A stretch of DNA of 64,000 nucleotides, taken from assembly GCA_944319945.1 (NCBI GenBank), contig CALUFN010000083.1, positions 1 to 64,000 on the forward strand, given 5' to 3'. Source of the DNA: an uncultured Prevotella sp. Lineage in GTDB: Bacteria; Bacteroidota; Bacteroidia; Bacteroidales; Bacteroidaceae. Of the stretch, positions 47,487 to 55,732 are shown piece after piece. Below the pieces are notes generated by a model. The model saw nothing but the letters and a program-made list of their open reading frames with translations. It was not told where the DNA came from and did not search any database. A program made the translations under genes and the position numbers. Within the stretch, counting starts at the first letter, position 1. Every line of letters begins with the position of its first letter.

Positions 47487-49199
47487 ATGGTTACAGAAGA
47501 GAAGAATACAGAAGAGAAGAAAAGTCTCAGCTTTGTAGAACAGATCGTAGAAAAAGACTTGGCCGACGGCAAGAACGGCGGCAAGATTCAGACGCGTTTT
47601 CCGCCCGAGCCCAACGGGTATCTGCACATAGGCCACGCAAAGGCCATTTGCATGGACTTCGGCGTGGCCGAGAAATACGGCGGCACGTGCAACCTGCGTT
47701 TCGACGACACCAACCCGAGCAAGGAAGACACCGAATACGTTGACTCCATACTCAACGACATAAAATGGCTGGGCTTCCATTGGGCTAACGTATATTATGC
47801 GTCAGACTATTTCCAGCAGCTTTGGGATTTTGCAGAATGGATGATCAAGGAAGGCAAGGCCTACATAGACGAACAGACAAGCGAGCAGATAGCGCAGCAG
47901 AAAGGCACGCCCACGCAACCCGGCACGCCGTCGCCCTATCGCGACCGCCCGGTAGAGGAAAGTCTCGAGCTGTTCCATAAGATGAACACTCCCGAGGCCG
48001 AGGAGGGCTCTATGGTGTTGCGAGCCAAGCTCGACATGGCCAACCCCAACATGCACTTCCGCGACCCGATAATGTACCGTATAATCCACACACCGCACCA
48101 CCGCACGGGCACGAAGTGGCACGCATACCCGATGTATGACTTCGCCCACGGGCAAAGCGACTATTTCGAGGGCGTGACCCACTCGATATGCACGCTCGAG
48201 TTTGTGCCACACCGTCCGCTTTACGATAAGTTCATCGACGAGCTGAAAGTGTATGAAGGTGAAGGCTACAACATTAACGACTTCCGTCCGAGGCAGATCG
48301 AGTTCAACCGCTTAAACCTCACATACACGGTGATGAGCAAGAGAAAACTGCATGCGCTGGTAGACGAAGGCAAGGTGAACGGCTGGGACGACCCCCGTAT
48401 GCCCACAGTATGCGGCATGCGCCGCCGAGGATATTCGCCCGAGAGCATAAGAAACTTCATCGACAGCATCGGTTACACTAAGTTTGACGCGCTTAACGAC
48501 ATGGCCCTGCTCGAGGCGGCCGTGCGCGAGGACCTCAACAAACGCTCTATCAGGGTGTCGGCCGTGCTCAATCCGGTAAAGCTCGTCATAACCAACTATC
48601 CTGACGGGCAGGAAGAAGTGATGGAAGCGGTAAACAATCCGGAGAACGAGGCAGACGGCACGCATACGATAACGTTCAGCAAGAATCTATGGATAGAGCG
48701 CGACGACTTCATGGAAGACGCTCCGAAGAAATTCTTCCGCATGACGCCTGGACGCGAAGTGCGCCTGAAAAACGCATACATCGTAAAATGTACGGGATGC
48801 ACGAAAGACGCCGACGGCAACATCACTGAGATACAGGCTGAATACGACCCACTGAGCAAGAGCGGAATGGAAGGCGCCAACCGCAAGGTGAAGGGCACGC
48901 TCCATTGGGTAAGCGTGGATCATTGCAAGAAAGCGGAAATCAGGGTTTACGACCGCTTGTTCAATGTGGAAAACCCGTCAGCCGACGATCGTGACTTCAG
49001 GGAGCTTCTTAATCCTGACTCGCTTACGGTGATGAATGACTGCTACGTGGAAGACTACGCAGCTGAAAAGAAGCCCGGCGAGTACCTGCAATTCCAACGC
49101 ATCGGATATTTTATGGCCGACCTTGACTCTACGCCCGGACACCTGATCTATAATAAGACCGTCGGACTAAAGGACACATGGTCTAAAATCAACAAGTAA
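47487..49199 (+). CDS. glnS: Glutaminyl-tRNA synthetase
   Basis: A 570-residue class I synthetase. The HIGH motif lies in PPEPNGYLHIGHAKA, the tRNA acceptor region includes FDDTNPSKEDTEYV, and KMSKS appears as VMSKRKL. The C-terminal anticodon beta-barrels run from about residue 340 and include KNLWIERDDF and FRMTPGREVRLK. Presence of GlnRS means that tRNA-Gln is charged directly rather than via GatCAB. The first 15 residues are charged and low in complexity. Confidence 0.96.
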   Translation: MVTEEKNTEEKKSLSFVEQIVEKDLADGKNGGKIQTRFPPEPNGYLHIGHAKAICMDFGVAEKYGGTCNLRFDDTNPSKEDTEYVDSILNDIKWLGFHWANVYYASDYFQQLWDFAEWMIKEGKAYIDEQTSEQIAQQKGTPTQPGTPSPYRDRPVEESLELFHKMNTPEAEEGSMVLRAKLDMANPNMHFRDPIMYRIIHTPHHRTGTKWHAYPMYDFAHGQSDYFEGVTHSICTLEFVPHRPLYDKFIDELKVYEGEGYNINDFRPRQIEFNRLNLTYTVMSKRKLHALVDEGKVNGWDDPRMPTVCGMRRRGYSPESIRNFIDSIGYTKFDALNDMALLEAAVREDLNKRSIRVSAVLNPVKLVITNYPDGQEEVMEAVNNPENEADGTHTITFSKNLWIERDDFMEDAPKKFFRMTPGREVRLKNAYIVKCTGCTKDADGNITEIQAEYDPLSKSGMEGANRKVKGTLHWVSVDHCKKAEIRVYDRLFNVENPSADDRDFRELLNPDSLTVMNDCYVEDYAAEKKPGEYLQFQRIGYFMADLDSTPGHLIYNKTVGLKDTWSKINK

Positions 49200-49210
49200 A
49201 TCAAGAAAAG

Positions 49211-49304
49211 TGAGGGTGTGTCAAAATAAAGAGTTCGCCTGAGCCAACTGGCAAGACGCCAAGTTCTTGTATCCGGAGACCTCAATAATTTTGACACACG
49301 CTCA
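49211..49304. other. Inverted repeat between glnS and the TPR gene
   Basis: TGAGGGTGTGTCAAAAT (49211-49227) and ATTTTGACACACGCTCA (49288-49304) are complementary apart from one mismatch, separated by 60 bases. The right arm overlaps TAATTTTG at 49286-49293, a likely -7 box of the next gene, so terminator and promoter functions may be combined. Confidence 0.5.
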
Positions 49305-49332
49305 CGGTTTTTACGTCATTAACCTGAAGAAA

Positions 49333-50784
49333 ATGTCATACAACTCTGAAGATTATTTCCTTTCCGACGAATTTAAGGATGTCATGAAAAGATTTGAAGA
49401 CGCCGGAAAAAACGATCAATATGCGTCACTCGACTCTGAAGAGCTGATTGACATTGCCGAATATTATTATAATCATGGAGACATCGCCCGGGCAAAGGAT
49501 ATTGTAGAAAAAGCCCTTTCCATATATCCTGGAAGCTCGGCACCGCTGCTTTTCAAGGCGAGAATGGCCTTGTTGAACAAAGACAATGTAACCAAAGCGG
49601 AATATTACACGGAACAAATAGAAGACAAGTCAGACATTGAATATTTCTACATGAAGGCGGAAATCCTGCTTTATGAAGGAAAAAACAAAGAAGCCGACAA
49701 GTATCTTGAGGAACAGTATGACATTATCGACGAAGATGAAAAAGACGACTATCTCATAGATGCGGCGGCTTTGCTGATTGATTATAACGACATTGAGCAT
49801 GCCGAAAAATGGCTGAAGCGTTCGGAAGACGTTGATTCACCCGAATATAAAGAACAAATGGCACGGCTGATGATGGGAAAGGGCGAGTATGAAAAAAGCA
49901 AAAAACTGTTTAATGAGTTGATTGACGAAAACCCATACTCCACACACTATTGGAACGAACTTGCGTCAACGCAATTCTACAGCAGGAACATTGAAGACTC
50001 TATAAGAAGCAGCGAATACTCAATAGCCATCAACCCGAAAAACTCAGCCGCCCTGCTTAATAAGGCCAACGGACTGTATAATCTCGGCAACTATGAAGGT
50101 GCGCTGGAGTATTACAAGAAATACATAAAGCTGTGTCCCGACGACGATAACGGCGAAATGCTTATCGGATTTTGCTGCCTGCTCCTTGATAAATACGAAG
50201 AAGCCATAATCCATCTAAAGAAAGCCGAACAACTGTCGCCACCGCAATCGCCTAATCTCATAGACATATATAAGGACATGGCTTTCGCCCTGTGCCGCTT
50301 AGGCAGGATAAAAGAGAGCATGGCCGTAATGGACAAGACCGAAAAACTTTGCTGCAACCATAACGAGATGCTCATATATCGTGGCAACCTGCTGATCGGC
50401 AGCGGCTGCTTACTTGAATCAAAGAAATATTTCATCCAAGCCATCAAGTCGTCTGGATGCTCACCGTACATCTTTATGAGAATAGCGATCACCGTGTATG
50501 AATGCGGCGAACCGATGATATCTTACAAGATGTTTAAAATCCTTTTCAGGCATTACAAGGATTGGCACAACGGTTACGCCTTTTTTGCAGCTTGCTGCTA
50601 TGAGCTTGGCAAAATAGACGAATTTATCTTAAACCTAAATAATGCTGCGCTCCATACGCCGAAAGAGCTTAAATTCCTTTTAGGCAAACTCTTCCCGAAA
50701 GATATGGATCCAAAGGATTATTACCAATATATTTTAGACAAACTGAAAAACAAAATGAGGGATTCAAACCAACATCCGTCATGA
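49333..50784 (+). CDS. Tetratricopeptide-repeat protein
   Basis: About 483 residues from the ATG at 49333 (MSYNSEDYFLS). It is made up almost wholly of 34-residue TPR helices, for instance DIAEYYYNHGDIARAKDIVEKA, ALLNKANGLYNLGNYEGALE and ISYKMFKILFRHYK (truncated here for brevity). It lacks a signal peptide, so it is probably cytoplasmic, and its partners are unknown. The ATG at 49267 lies before the likely -7 box and is rejected. It ends at a hairpin shared with the convergent esterase gene. Confidence 0.82.
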   Translation: MSYNSEDYFLSDEFKDVMKRFEDAGKNDQYASLDSEELIDIAEYYYNHGDIARAKDIVEKALSIYPGSSAPLLFKARMALLNKDNVTKAEYYTEQIEDKSDIEYFYMKAEILLYEGKNKEADKYLEEQYDIIDEDEKDDYLIDAAALLIDYNDIEHAEKWLKRSEDVDSPEYKEQMARLMMGKGEYEKSKKLFNELIDENPYSTHYWNELASTQFYSRNIEDSIRSSEYSIAINPKNSAALLNKANGLYNLGNYEGALEYYKKYIKLCPDDDNGEMLIGFCCLLLDKYEEAIIHLKKAEQLSPPQSPNLIDIYKDMAFALCRLGRIKESMAVMDKTEKLCCNHNEMLIYRGNLLIGSGCLLESKKYFIQAIKSSGCSPYIFMRIAITVYECGEPMISYKMFKILFRHYKDWHNGYAFFAACCYELGKIDEFILNLNNAALHTPKELKFLLGKLFPKDMDPKDYYQYILDKLKNKMRDSNQHPS

Positions 50785-50804
50785 TTAAGCCCAACACCTC
50801 AACA

Positions 50805-50851
50805 TGATGCTGCCGTGAGATGGAAAGAGAACCAATCACACGGCAGTATCA
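50805..50851. terminator. Hairpin between the TPR and esterase genes
   Basis: TGATGCTGCCGTG (50805-50817) pairs with CACGGCAGTATCA (50839-50851), with one G-U pair, between convergent genes. Confidence 0.65.
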
Positions 50852-50875
50852 CATTACAATGTATGGTACCTTACA

Positions 50876-51874
50876 TTACTTCTCATCATCCCATTCAGCA
50901 CCTTGACGCATAATGAATTTGATGTTCTTATCCTTTGGTAATGTAGGTTTACGCCAAACTCCTTCACCTACCAATATTGTTGTAGGTTTTCCTACGGGCG
51001 CATTGTCAACGGCTTCTTGAACGTCGAAGAATAATCCGCTGCCGTCTTTTGCGACTGAAATATCAAAATGGCGCAAATATTTTTTCAACTTAGGCACTTT
51101 ATCAGCTACCGCATCAGCCAAAAGCCCGGCAACTACGTATGCCCCGAACACGTTATAGTGAGTGTTGTCTTGTCGTCCGTCCGGCAGCGAAGGCACTTCT
51201 CCTGGCTTATACCACATGTGCAACTTCTTGGAACCTTCTACTCCTAATCCTTGTTCAAGGTCATGAGTAATCTTATTTGCGTCAATAAACACGACATGTT
51301 CCTTTTCCGCAACATTCTTCGGTGAAGTCAAGTAATCGCCGTGAGTGTCTACTAAGACATCGCCCTCAACAAGCTCTTTTGACGTGTTGTCGCGTTTGTC
51401 ATCATCCTCAACGGCCGTCTTACTGTCGGTGAACGTCCTCCTCACTACGCTGTTGAACAGTACTGGTATGCCACCCCTTTGGCGTGTTTCGCTCACAAAT
51501 TTACGAAGATTAGCGTCAAAGGTCGTTCCCGGATCCGTATGGCGCGCCGTATCCTTCTTCTCGTCGTTATGGCCAAACTGGATGAAAACATAATCGCCGG
51601 GTTTTATTTGGTCAACCACCTTACGCCAATGTCCTTCGGTTATAAAACTTTTAGACGAGCGTCCGTTTAATGCATTGTTGTCAACGACGACGTCATCACT
51701 GAAGAAATTCTTAAGCATCATTCCCCAGCCGCGTTCAAGTTTACCGTTACTGATGTCCTTATTGGCCATGGTCGAATCACCGATCATGAAAATCTTGACC
51801 TTTTGTTCCGGACTGAAAGCCGAAGTGACAAAAAGGCAAAACAATGCGCCTAAAATAAGTTTGGCTGTTTTCAT
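50876..51874 (-). CDS. Exported rhamnogalacturonan acetylesterase (CE12) with a pectinesterase-like remnant
   Basis: A 332-residue protein with a signal peptide (hydrophobic core 4-18). The SGNH-hydrolase blocks are intact: FMIGDSTMANKD (Ser), NALNGRSSKSF, QFGHND and DNTHYN (Asp/His). It should remove acetyl groups from pectic rhamnogalacturonan, supplying uronates to the kdgK-eda branch. Residues about 270-332 (VAKDGSGLFFDVQEAVD and onward) look like the first strands of a CE8 pectin methylesterase, then stop. It lies 15 bases after hisS. Confidence 0.86.
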   Translation of the reverse strand: MKTAKLILGALFCLFVTSAFSPEQKVKIFMIGDSTMANKDISNGKLERGWGMMLKNFFSDDVVVDNNALNGRSSKSFITEGHWRKVVDQIKPGDYVFIQFGHNDEKKDTARHTDPGTTFDANLRKFVSETRQRGGIPVLFNSVVRRTFTDSKTAVEDDDKRDNTSKELVEGDVLVDTHGDYLTSPKNVAEKEHVVFIDANKITHDLEQGLGVEGSKKLHMWYKPGEVPSLPDGRQDNTHYNVFGAYVVAGLLADAVADKVPKLKKYLRHFDISVAKDGSGLFFDVQEAVDNAPVGKPTTILVGEGVWRKPTLPKDKNIKFIMRQGAEWDDEK

Positions 51875-51889
51875 CGCAACAATGTTTAC

Positions 51890-53254
51890 TTATTCACCTT
51901 TAATCTTATGGATCATTTCATCTGCGGTTACTAGATGCTGTTCGCCGGTCGCCATGTTCTTTAAGGTGATTTTGCCTTCGTTTATTTCGTTCTCGCCGGC
52001 AAGAACTACATAACCAATGTTATTATTATTGGCATAGCTCATCTGCTTTTTCATCTTCACCGCATCCGGATAAATCTCGGCGGAAATCCCGCTTGCCCTG
52101 ACTTTAGCCATAATGGGCAAACAATAAGCAGTTTCTTTTTCTCCGAAATTTATAAATAACACCTGTGTTCCGTTCATGGCATCATCAGGATACAAGTTTA
52201 ATGTATTAAGCACGTCAAATATCCTGTCTGCCCCGAACGAGATTCCTACGCCGCTAAGACCAGGCATTCCGAATATTCCGGTAAGATTATCATAACGCCC
52301 TCCGCCTGTAATACTTCCGATTTGTACGTCCATTGCCTTAACCTCGAATATGGCTCCGGTGTAATAATTCAAGCCACGTGCCAAAGTCAAATCAAACTCC
52401 ACATCATTCTTCAATGGCACAGACTCAAGTACGCTAAATATATAACGTAACTCTTCTATACCTTTTTGACCGATAGGAGAGTCTGCAAGGATATCTTTCA
52501 TACCCGAAAGTTTTTCCTCGTTACCGCCTTGCATTGCAATTATGGGCTGCAGTTTATCTATTGCATCAGCACTCAAACCGGCTTCAGCCAATTCGGCATT
52601 TACGTTGTCAATGCCTATCTTGTCAAGTTTGTCAATGGCAACCGTTATATCGACAATCTTATCCCTTTCGTTGATGTATTCTGCTATACCTGCAAGTATT
52701 TTGCGGTTATTGATTTTTATTTGTACACGTATGCCAAACTTTTGGAATACCGTATCAATAATTTGTACGAGTTCGACCTCGTTAAGCAATGAATCGCTTC
52801 CGACAATATCGGCGTCACACTGGTAAAACTCCCTATAACGGCCCTTTTGAGGGCGGTCTGCACGCCACACGGGTTGTATCTGATAACGCTTGAACGGCAT
52901 TTGCAAATTATCCCTGTGCATTACGACGTAGCGTGCGAACGGAACCGTTAAGTCATATCTAAGTCCCTTCTCACACAACCGAGCCGCTAAATGTAACGAA
53001 TTTCCGCTTAATAAGTCTTCCGAACTTATCTTATTGAGATAATCGCCGCTGTTCAATACTTTAAAAAGCAACTTATCCCCCTCGGCACCGTATTTTCCCA
53101 TTAATGTCTGCAATGTTTCCATTGCGGGAGTTTCTATTTGCTTGAAACCATATAACGAGAATACCGACTTTATCGTATCAAAAATATAATTACGCTTCGC
53201 CATTTCTGACGGCGAGAAATCGCGCGTTCCTTTTGGGATGGAAGGCTTGTTCAT
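51890..53254 (-). CDS. hisS: Histidyl-tRNA synthetase
   Basis: A 454-residue class II synthetase. It shows [15 protein letters not shown] at the N-terminus, motif 2 [20 protein letters not shown] and [20 protein letters not shown], the HisRS-specific [14 protein letters not shown] and [10 protein letters not shown], and a C-terminal anticodon-binding domain ([13 protein letters not shown] onwards). It is 29 bases downstream of purA and 15 bases upstream of the esterase gene. Confidence 0.96.
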   Translation of the reverse strand: MNKPSIPKGTRDFSPSEMAKRNYIFDTIKSVFSLYGFKQIETPAMETLQTLMGKYGAEGDKLLFKVLNSGDYLNKISSEDLLSGNSLHLAARLCEKGLRYDLTVPFARYVVMHRDNLQMPFKRYQIQPVWRADRPQKGRYREFYQCDADIVGSDSLLNEVELVQIIDTVFQKFGIRVQIKINNRKILAGIAEYINERDKIVDITVAIDKLDKIGIDNVNAELAEAGLSADAIDKLQPIIAMQGGNEEKLSGMKDILADSPIGQKGIEELRYIFSVLESVPLKNDVEFDLTLARGLNYYTGAIFEVKAMDVQIGSITGGGRYDNLTGIFGMPGLSGVGISFGADRIFDVLNTLNLYPDDAMNGTQVLFINFGEKETAYCLPIMAKVRASGISAEIYPDAVKMKKQMSYANNNNIGYVVLAGENEINEGKITLKNMATGEQHLVTADEMIHKIKGE

Positions 53255-53283
53255 TTTTAATTATTTTATTTAATAACCAGTCT

Positions 53284-54558
53284 TTAACTTCTTACGATTG
53301 TCTGTTCACGATCTGGACCGATTGAAACAATCTTAATCGGAGTATCCAATTCTGCTTCAAGGAAGTTAATATAGTCTACGAACTCTTTGGGAAATTCACT
53401 TTCGCTCGTCATTCCCGTCATATCGGTATTCCAGCCCTTAAGTTCCTTATAAACAGGCTCGATGCCTTCTTCAATATTATAAGGGAAGTCTCTTGTTATC
53501 TCACCGTTACGCTTATATGCTACACAAGCCTTTATTGTGCCGAAGCCATCCAGCACGTCGCTCTTCATCATTATCAGCTTGGTTACGCCGTTGATCATTA
53601 TTGAGTAACGCAAAGCGACAAGGTCAATCCAACCACACCTACGCTCGCGTCCCGTCACGGCTCCATATTCATGACCTAACTGACGAATCTTACTACCGGT
53701 CTCGTCGAATAGCTCCGTCGGGAACGGTCCCGCACCTACGCGTGTACAATAAGCCTTCATTATACCATACACCTCGTTTATCTTATTGGGGCCTATGCCT
53801 AAACCTGTGCAAGCTCCGGCGCAAATCGTATTTGAAGACGTAACAAAGGGATAACTACCAAAGTCTACATCAAGCATCGTTCCTTGTGCACCTTCGCACA
53901 AAATGGTTTTACCTTCGTTAAGAGCCTTATTCACAACATTCTCGGAATCAACGATGTTAAATTGTCGGATATAATCAATACCTTCCATCCATTTTTTCTC
54001 GATTTCCGACAAATCATAATTTGTATATCCCAGTGATTGTAAGATCCTTTCATGACGAGCTTTGTGCTCGTTGTATTTCTTGTTGAAATCCTCAAATATG
54101 TCACCTACGCGCAAGCCGTTTCTTGAGATCTTATCCGTATATGTCGGACCGATGCCTTTACCGGTCGTCCCTACTTTATTCTTTCCTTTTGCCGACTCAT
54201 ACGCTGCGTCAAGAAGTCGGTGCGTCGGCATTATCAAATGTGCTTTCTTAGATATGTAAAGACGTTCTTTAAGCGGATGCCCGGTCTTCTCCAAATCCTT
54301 AGCTTCCTCCATGAAAAGATCCGGAGCCAATACAACGCCATTACCGATGATATTTACCTTACCGCCTTGGAATATACCTGAAGGTATGCTCCTTAAAACA
54401 TATTTTTCACCTTCAAACTCAAGCGTATGTCCTGCATTAGGACCACCCTGGAACCTTGCGATGATATCGTAATTAGGCGTAAGAACATCTACAACTTTAC
54501 CTTTGCCTTCGTCGCCCCATTGTAAACCGAGCAATACGTCAACTTTGCCTTTTTCCAT
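53284..54558 (-). CDS. purA: Adenylosuccinate synthetase
   Basis: A 424-residue enzyme with the P-loop GLQWGDEGKGKVVD, GGPNAGHT, GTTGKGIGPTYTDK, the conserved CEGAQGTMLDVDFGSYPFVT and the C-terminal SIGPDREQTI. It joins IMP and aspartate with GTP in the first step from IMP to AMP. It follows the Fur-like gene by 18 bases, an arrangement common in Bacteroidales. Confidence 0.97.
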   Translation of the reverse strand: MEKGKVDVLLGLQWGDEGKGKVVDVLTPNYDIIARFQGGPNAGHTLEFEGEKYVLRSIPSGIFQGGKVNIIGNGVVLAPDLFMEEAKDLEKTGHPLKERLYISKKAHLIMPTHRLLDAAYESAKGKNKVGTTGKGIGPTYTDKISRNGLRVGDIFEDFNKKYNEHKARHERILQSLGYTNYDLSEIEKKWMEGIDYIRQFNIVDSENVVNKALNEGKTILCEGAQGTMLDVDFGSYPFVTSSNTICAGACTGLGIGPNKINEVYGIMKAYCTRVGAGPFPTELFDETGSKIRQLGHEYGAVTGRERRCGWIDLVALRYSIMINGVTKLIMMKSDVLDGFGTIKACVAYKRNGEITRDFPYNIEEGIEPVYKELKGWNTDMTGMTSESEFPKEFVDYINFLEAELDTPIKIVSIGPDREQTIVRS

Positions 54559-54576
54559 ATTATAAATATTGTTTAA

Positions 54577-55038
54577 TTATTTCTTGTTTTTTTGTCTTGT
54601 CAATACAGCCTGACAAGTACTACATATACCATATATATACATTGAGAAATTGTCTTTCCTAAAACGTTTCAAATGCATATTATCAAAGACATTTACAATG
54701 TCGGCAATCTTTAATTCCTTTGTCTTGCCGCATACGGTACATACTTGGTAACAACGGTTGTCTGCATAACACGCCTTATAACGCATGCCCTGCTGCAAAC
54801 GCTGGCATAAGACAAGGCGTAAGTCCATAAGTAACCTCATGGTGTTATAAAGCGTGGCCGTACTTACGGGGAAGTTGCGTTCAACCAATTTGTTTTTCAA
54901 ATCCTGCATGGAGAAATAAGAGCCAAAACTATACACAGCCTCGAGAATGGCAAACCTTTCTGGAGTTTTACGACAATTATTGACTTCGAGATAATTTGCT
55001 AATATCTGCTTGGCTGTTTCAGTAGAATTGGTTTTCAT
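54577..55038 (-). CDS. Fur-family transcriptional regulator lacking the His-rich metal site
   Basis: A 153-residue winged-helix regulator. The DNA-binding domain includes RKTPERFAILEAVYSF and PVSTATLYNTMRLLMDLRLV. The structural zinc cysteines are present (CTVCGK and CSTCQ). The usual HHDHxxC stretch reads YADNRCYQVCTVCG, so the regulatory-metal ligands are missing. Iron response is therefore doubtful. It leads the operon with purA and hisS. A TAATTTTG box at 55080-55073 (minus) is the probable -7 element, 35 bases before the start. Confidence 0.87.
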   Translation of the reverse strand: MKTNSTETAKQILANYLEVNNCRKTPERFAILEAVYSFGSYFSMQDLKNKLVERNFPVSTATLYNTMRLLMDLRLVLCQRLQQGMRYKACYADNRCYQVCTVCGKTKELKIADIVNVFDNMHLKRFRKDNFSMYIYGICSTCQAVLTRQKNKK

Positions 55039-55072
55039 ATCTACATATTCAGAATCCTTTTACAAAATTACA

Positions 55073-55080
55073 ACATTTTT
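55073..55080 (-). promoter_or_regulatory. -7 element of the fur-like-purA-hisS operon
   Basis: TAATTTTG on the minus strand, 35-42 bases before the start codon. No good -33 box was found at 19-20 bases. Confidence 0.5.
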
Positions 55081-55102
55081 CGTATATCAGGCGTTTCAGT
55101 AG

Positions 55103-55723
55103 TCAAAAAATATCTAAATCAAACGATTTAAACCATGATTTCAACATTTTTCTATAATCAGGCCTCTTTGCTGCAAAGCGTGACAACATGTTCACAACAG
55201 CATGTTGGATTGATATGTTTGCGTCTCCCATAGCAGCTTGAGCCTGGTCTAACAATTCATTAATCTCACGTTCGGTGAAATCTTCATTTCTCAAAAGCAG
55301 ACGTGAAATGACTTGATAACCGCAGATTTGCTTCATAGCGTTTTCAGCAGCAATCCATCTCATAGACACGGCTTTCGCATCACTTACGTATTGGAAAAGA
55401 TTGAAAGAAGCCATTTCGGCTATTTCCTGATTATTAATTTGTCCAACCCATAATTCAATAAGGTCTTCCGAAATCTCCTCGGCAGGCATTATTAAGGTGG
55501 CAAGAATCTTACATTCCCTTACATCTTCTTTCCATAATGCTATGGCTAACTCGTAATCCTTACCATATTCTGAAGCAATATCTTTCAGGGCTGGCAGGCC
55601 TATACCCCAATTGATCTTATAGCCTAATCCTTTGTCGCGCATAGACTGAGCCGCCACTCCGTTCATAGAGAGCCTGAACCTGCTTTTTATCTCCTTAATC
55701 TTATCTTGTGTTTCCGGTGCCAT
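55103..55723 (-). CDS. AlkD-like HEAT-repeat protein (DNA alkylation repair family)
   Basis: A 206-residue all-helical protein with HEAT-like repeats, for example YELAIALWKEDVRECKILAT and ISEDLIELWVGQINNQEIAE, as in the AlkD/AlkC DNA glycosylase family. The catalytic Asp/Trp pattern of true AlkD cannot be placed with certainty, so function is tentative. It follows DPP III after 9 bases. Confidence 0.65.
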   Translation of the reverse strand: MAPETQDKIKEIKSRFRLSMNGVAAQSMRDKGLGYKINWGIGLPALKDIASEYGKDYELAIALWKEDVRECKILATLIMPAEEISEDLIELWVGQINNQEIAEMASFNLFQYVSDAKAVSMRWIAAENAMKQICGYQVISRLLLRNEDFTEREINELLDQAQAAMGDANISIQHAVVNMLSRFAAKRPDYRKMLKSWFKSFDLDIF

Positions 55724-55732
55724 TTTATTATT

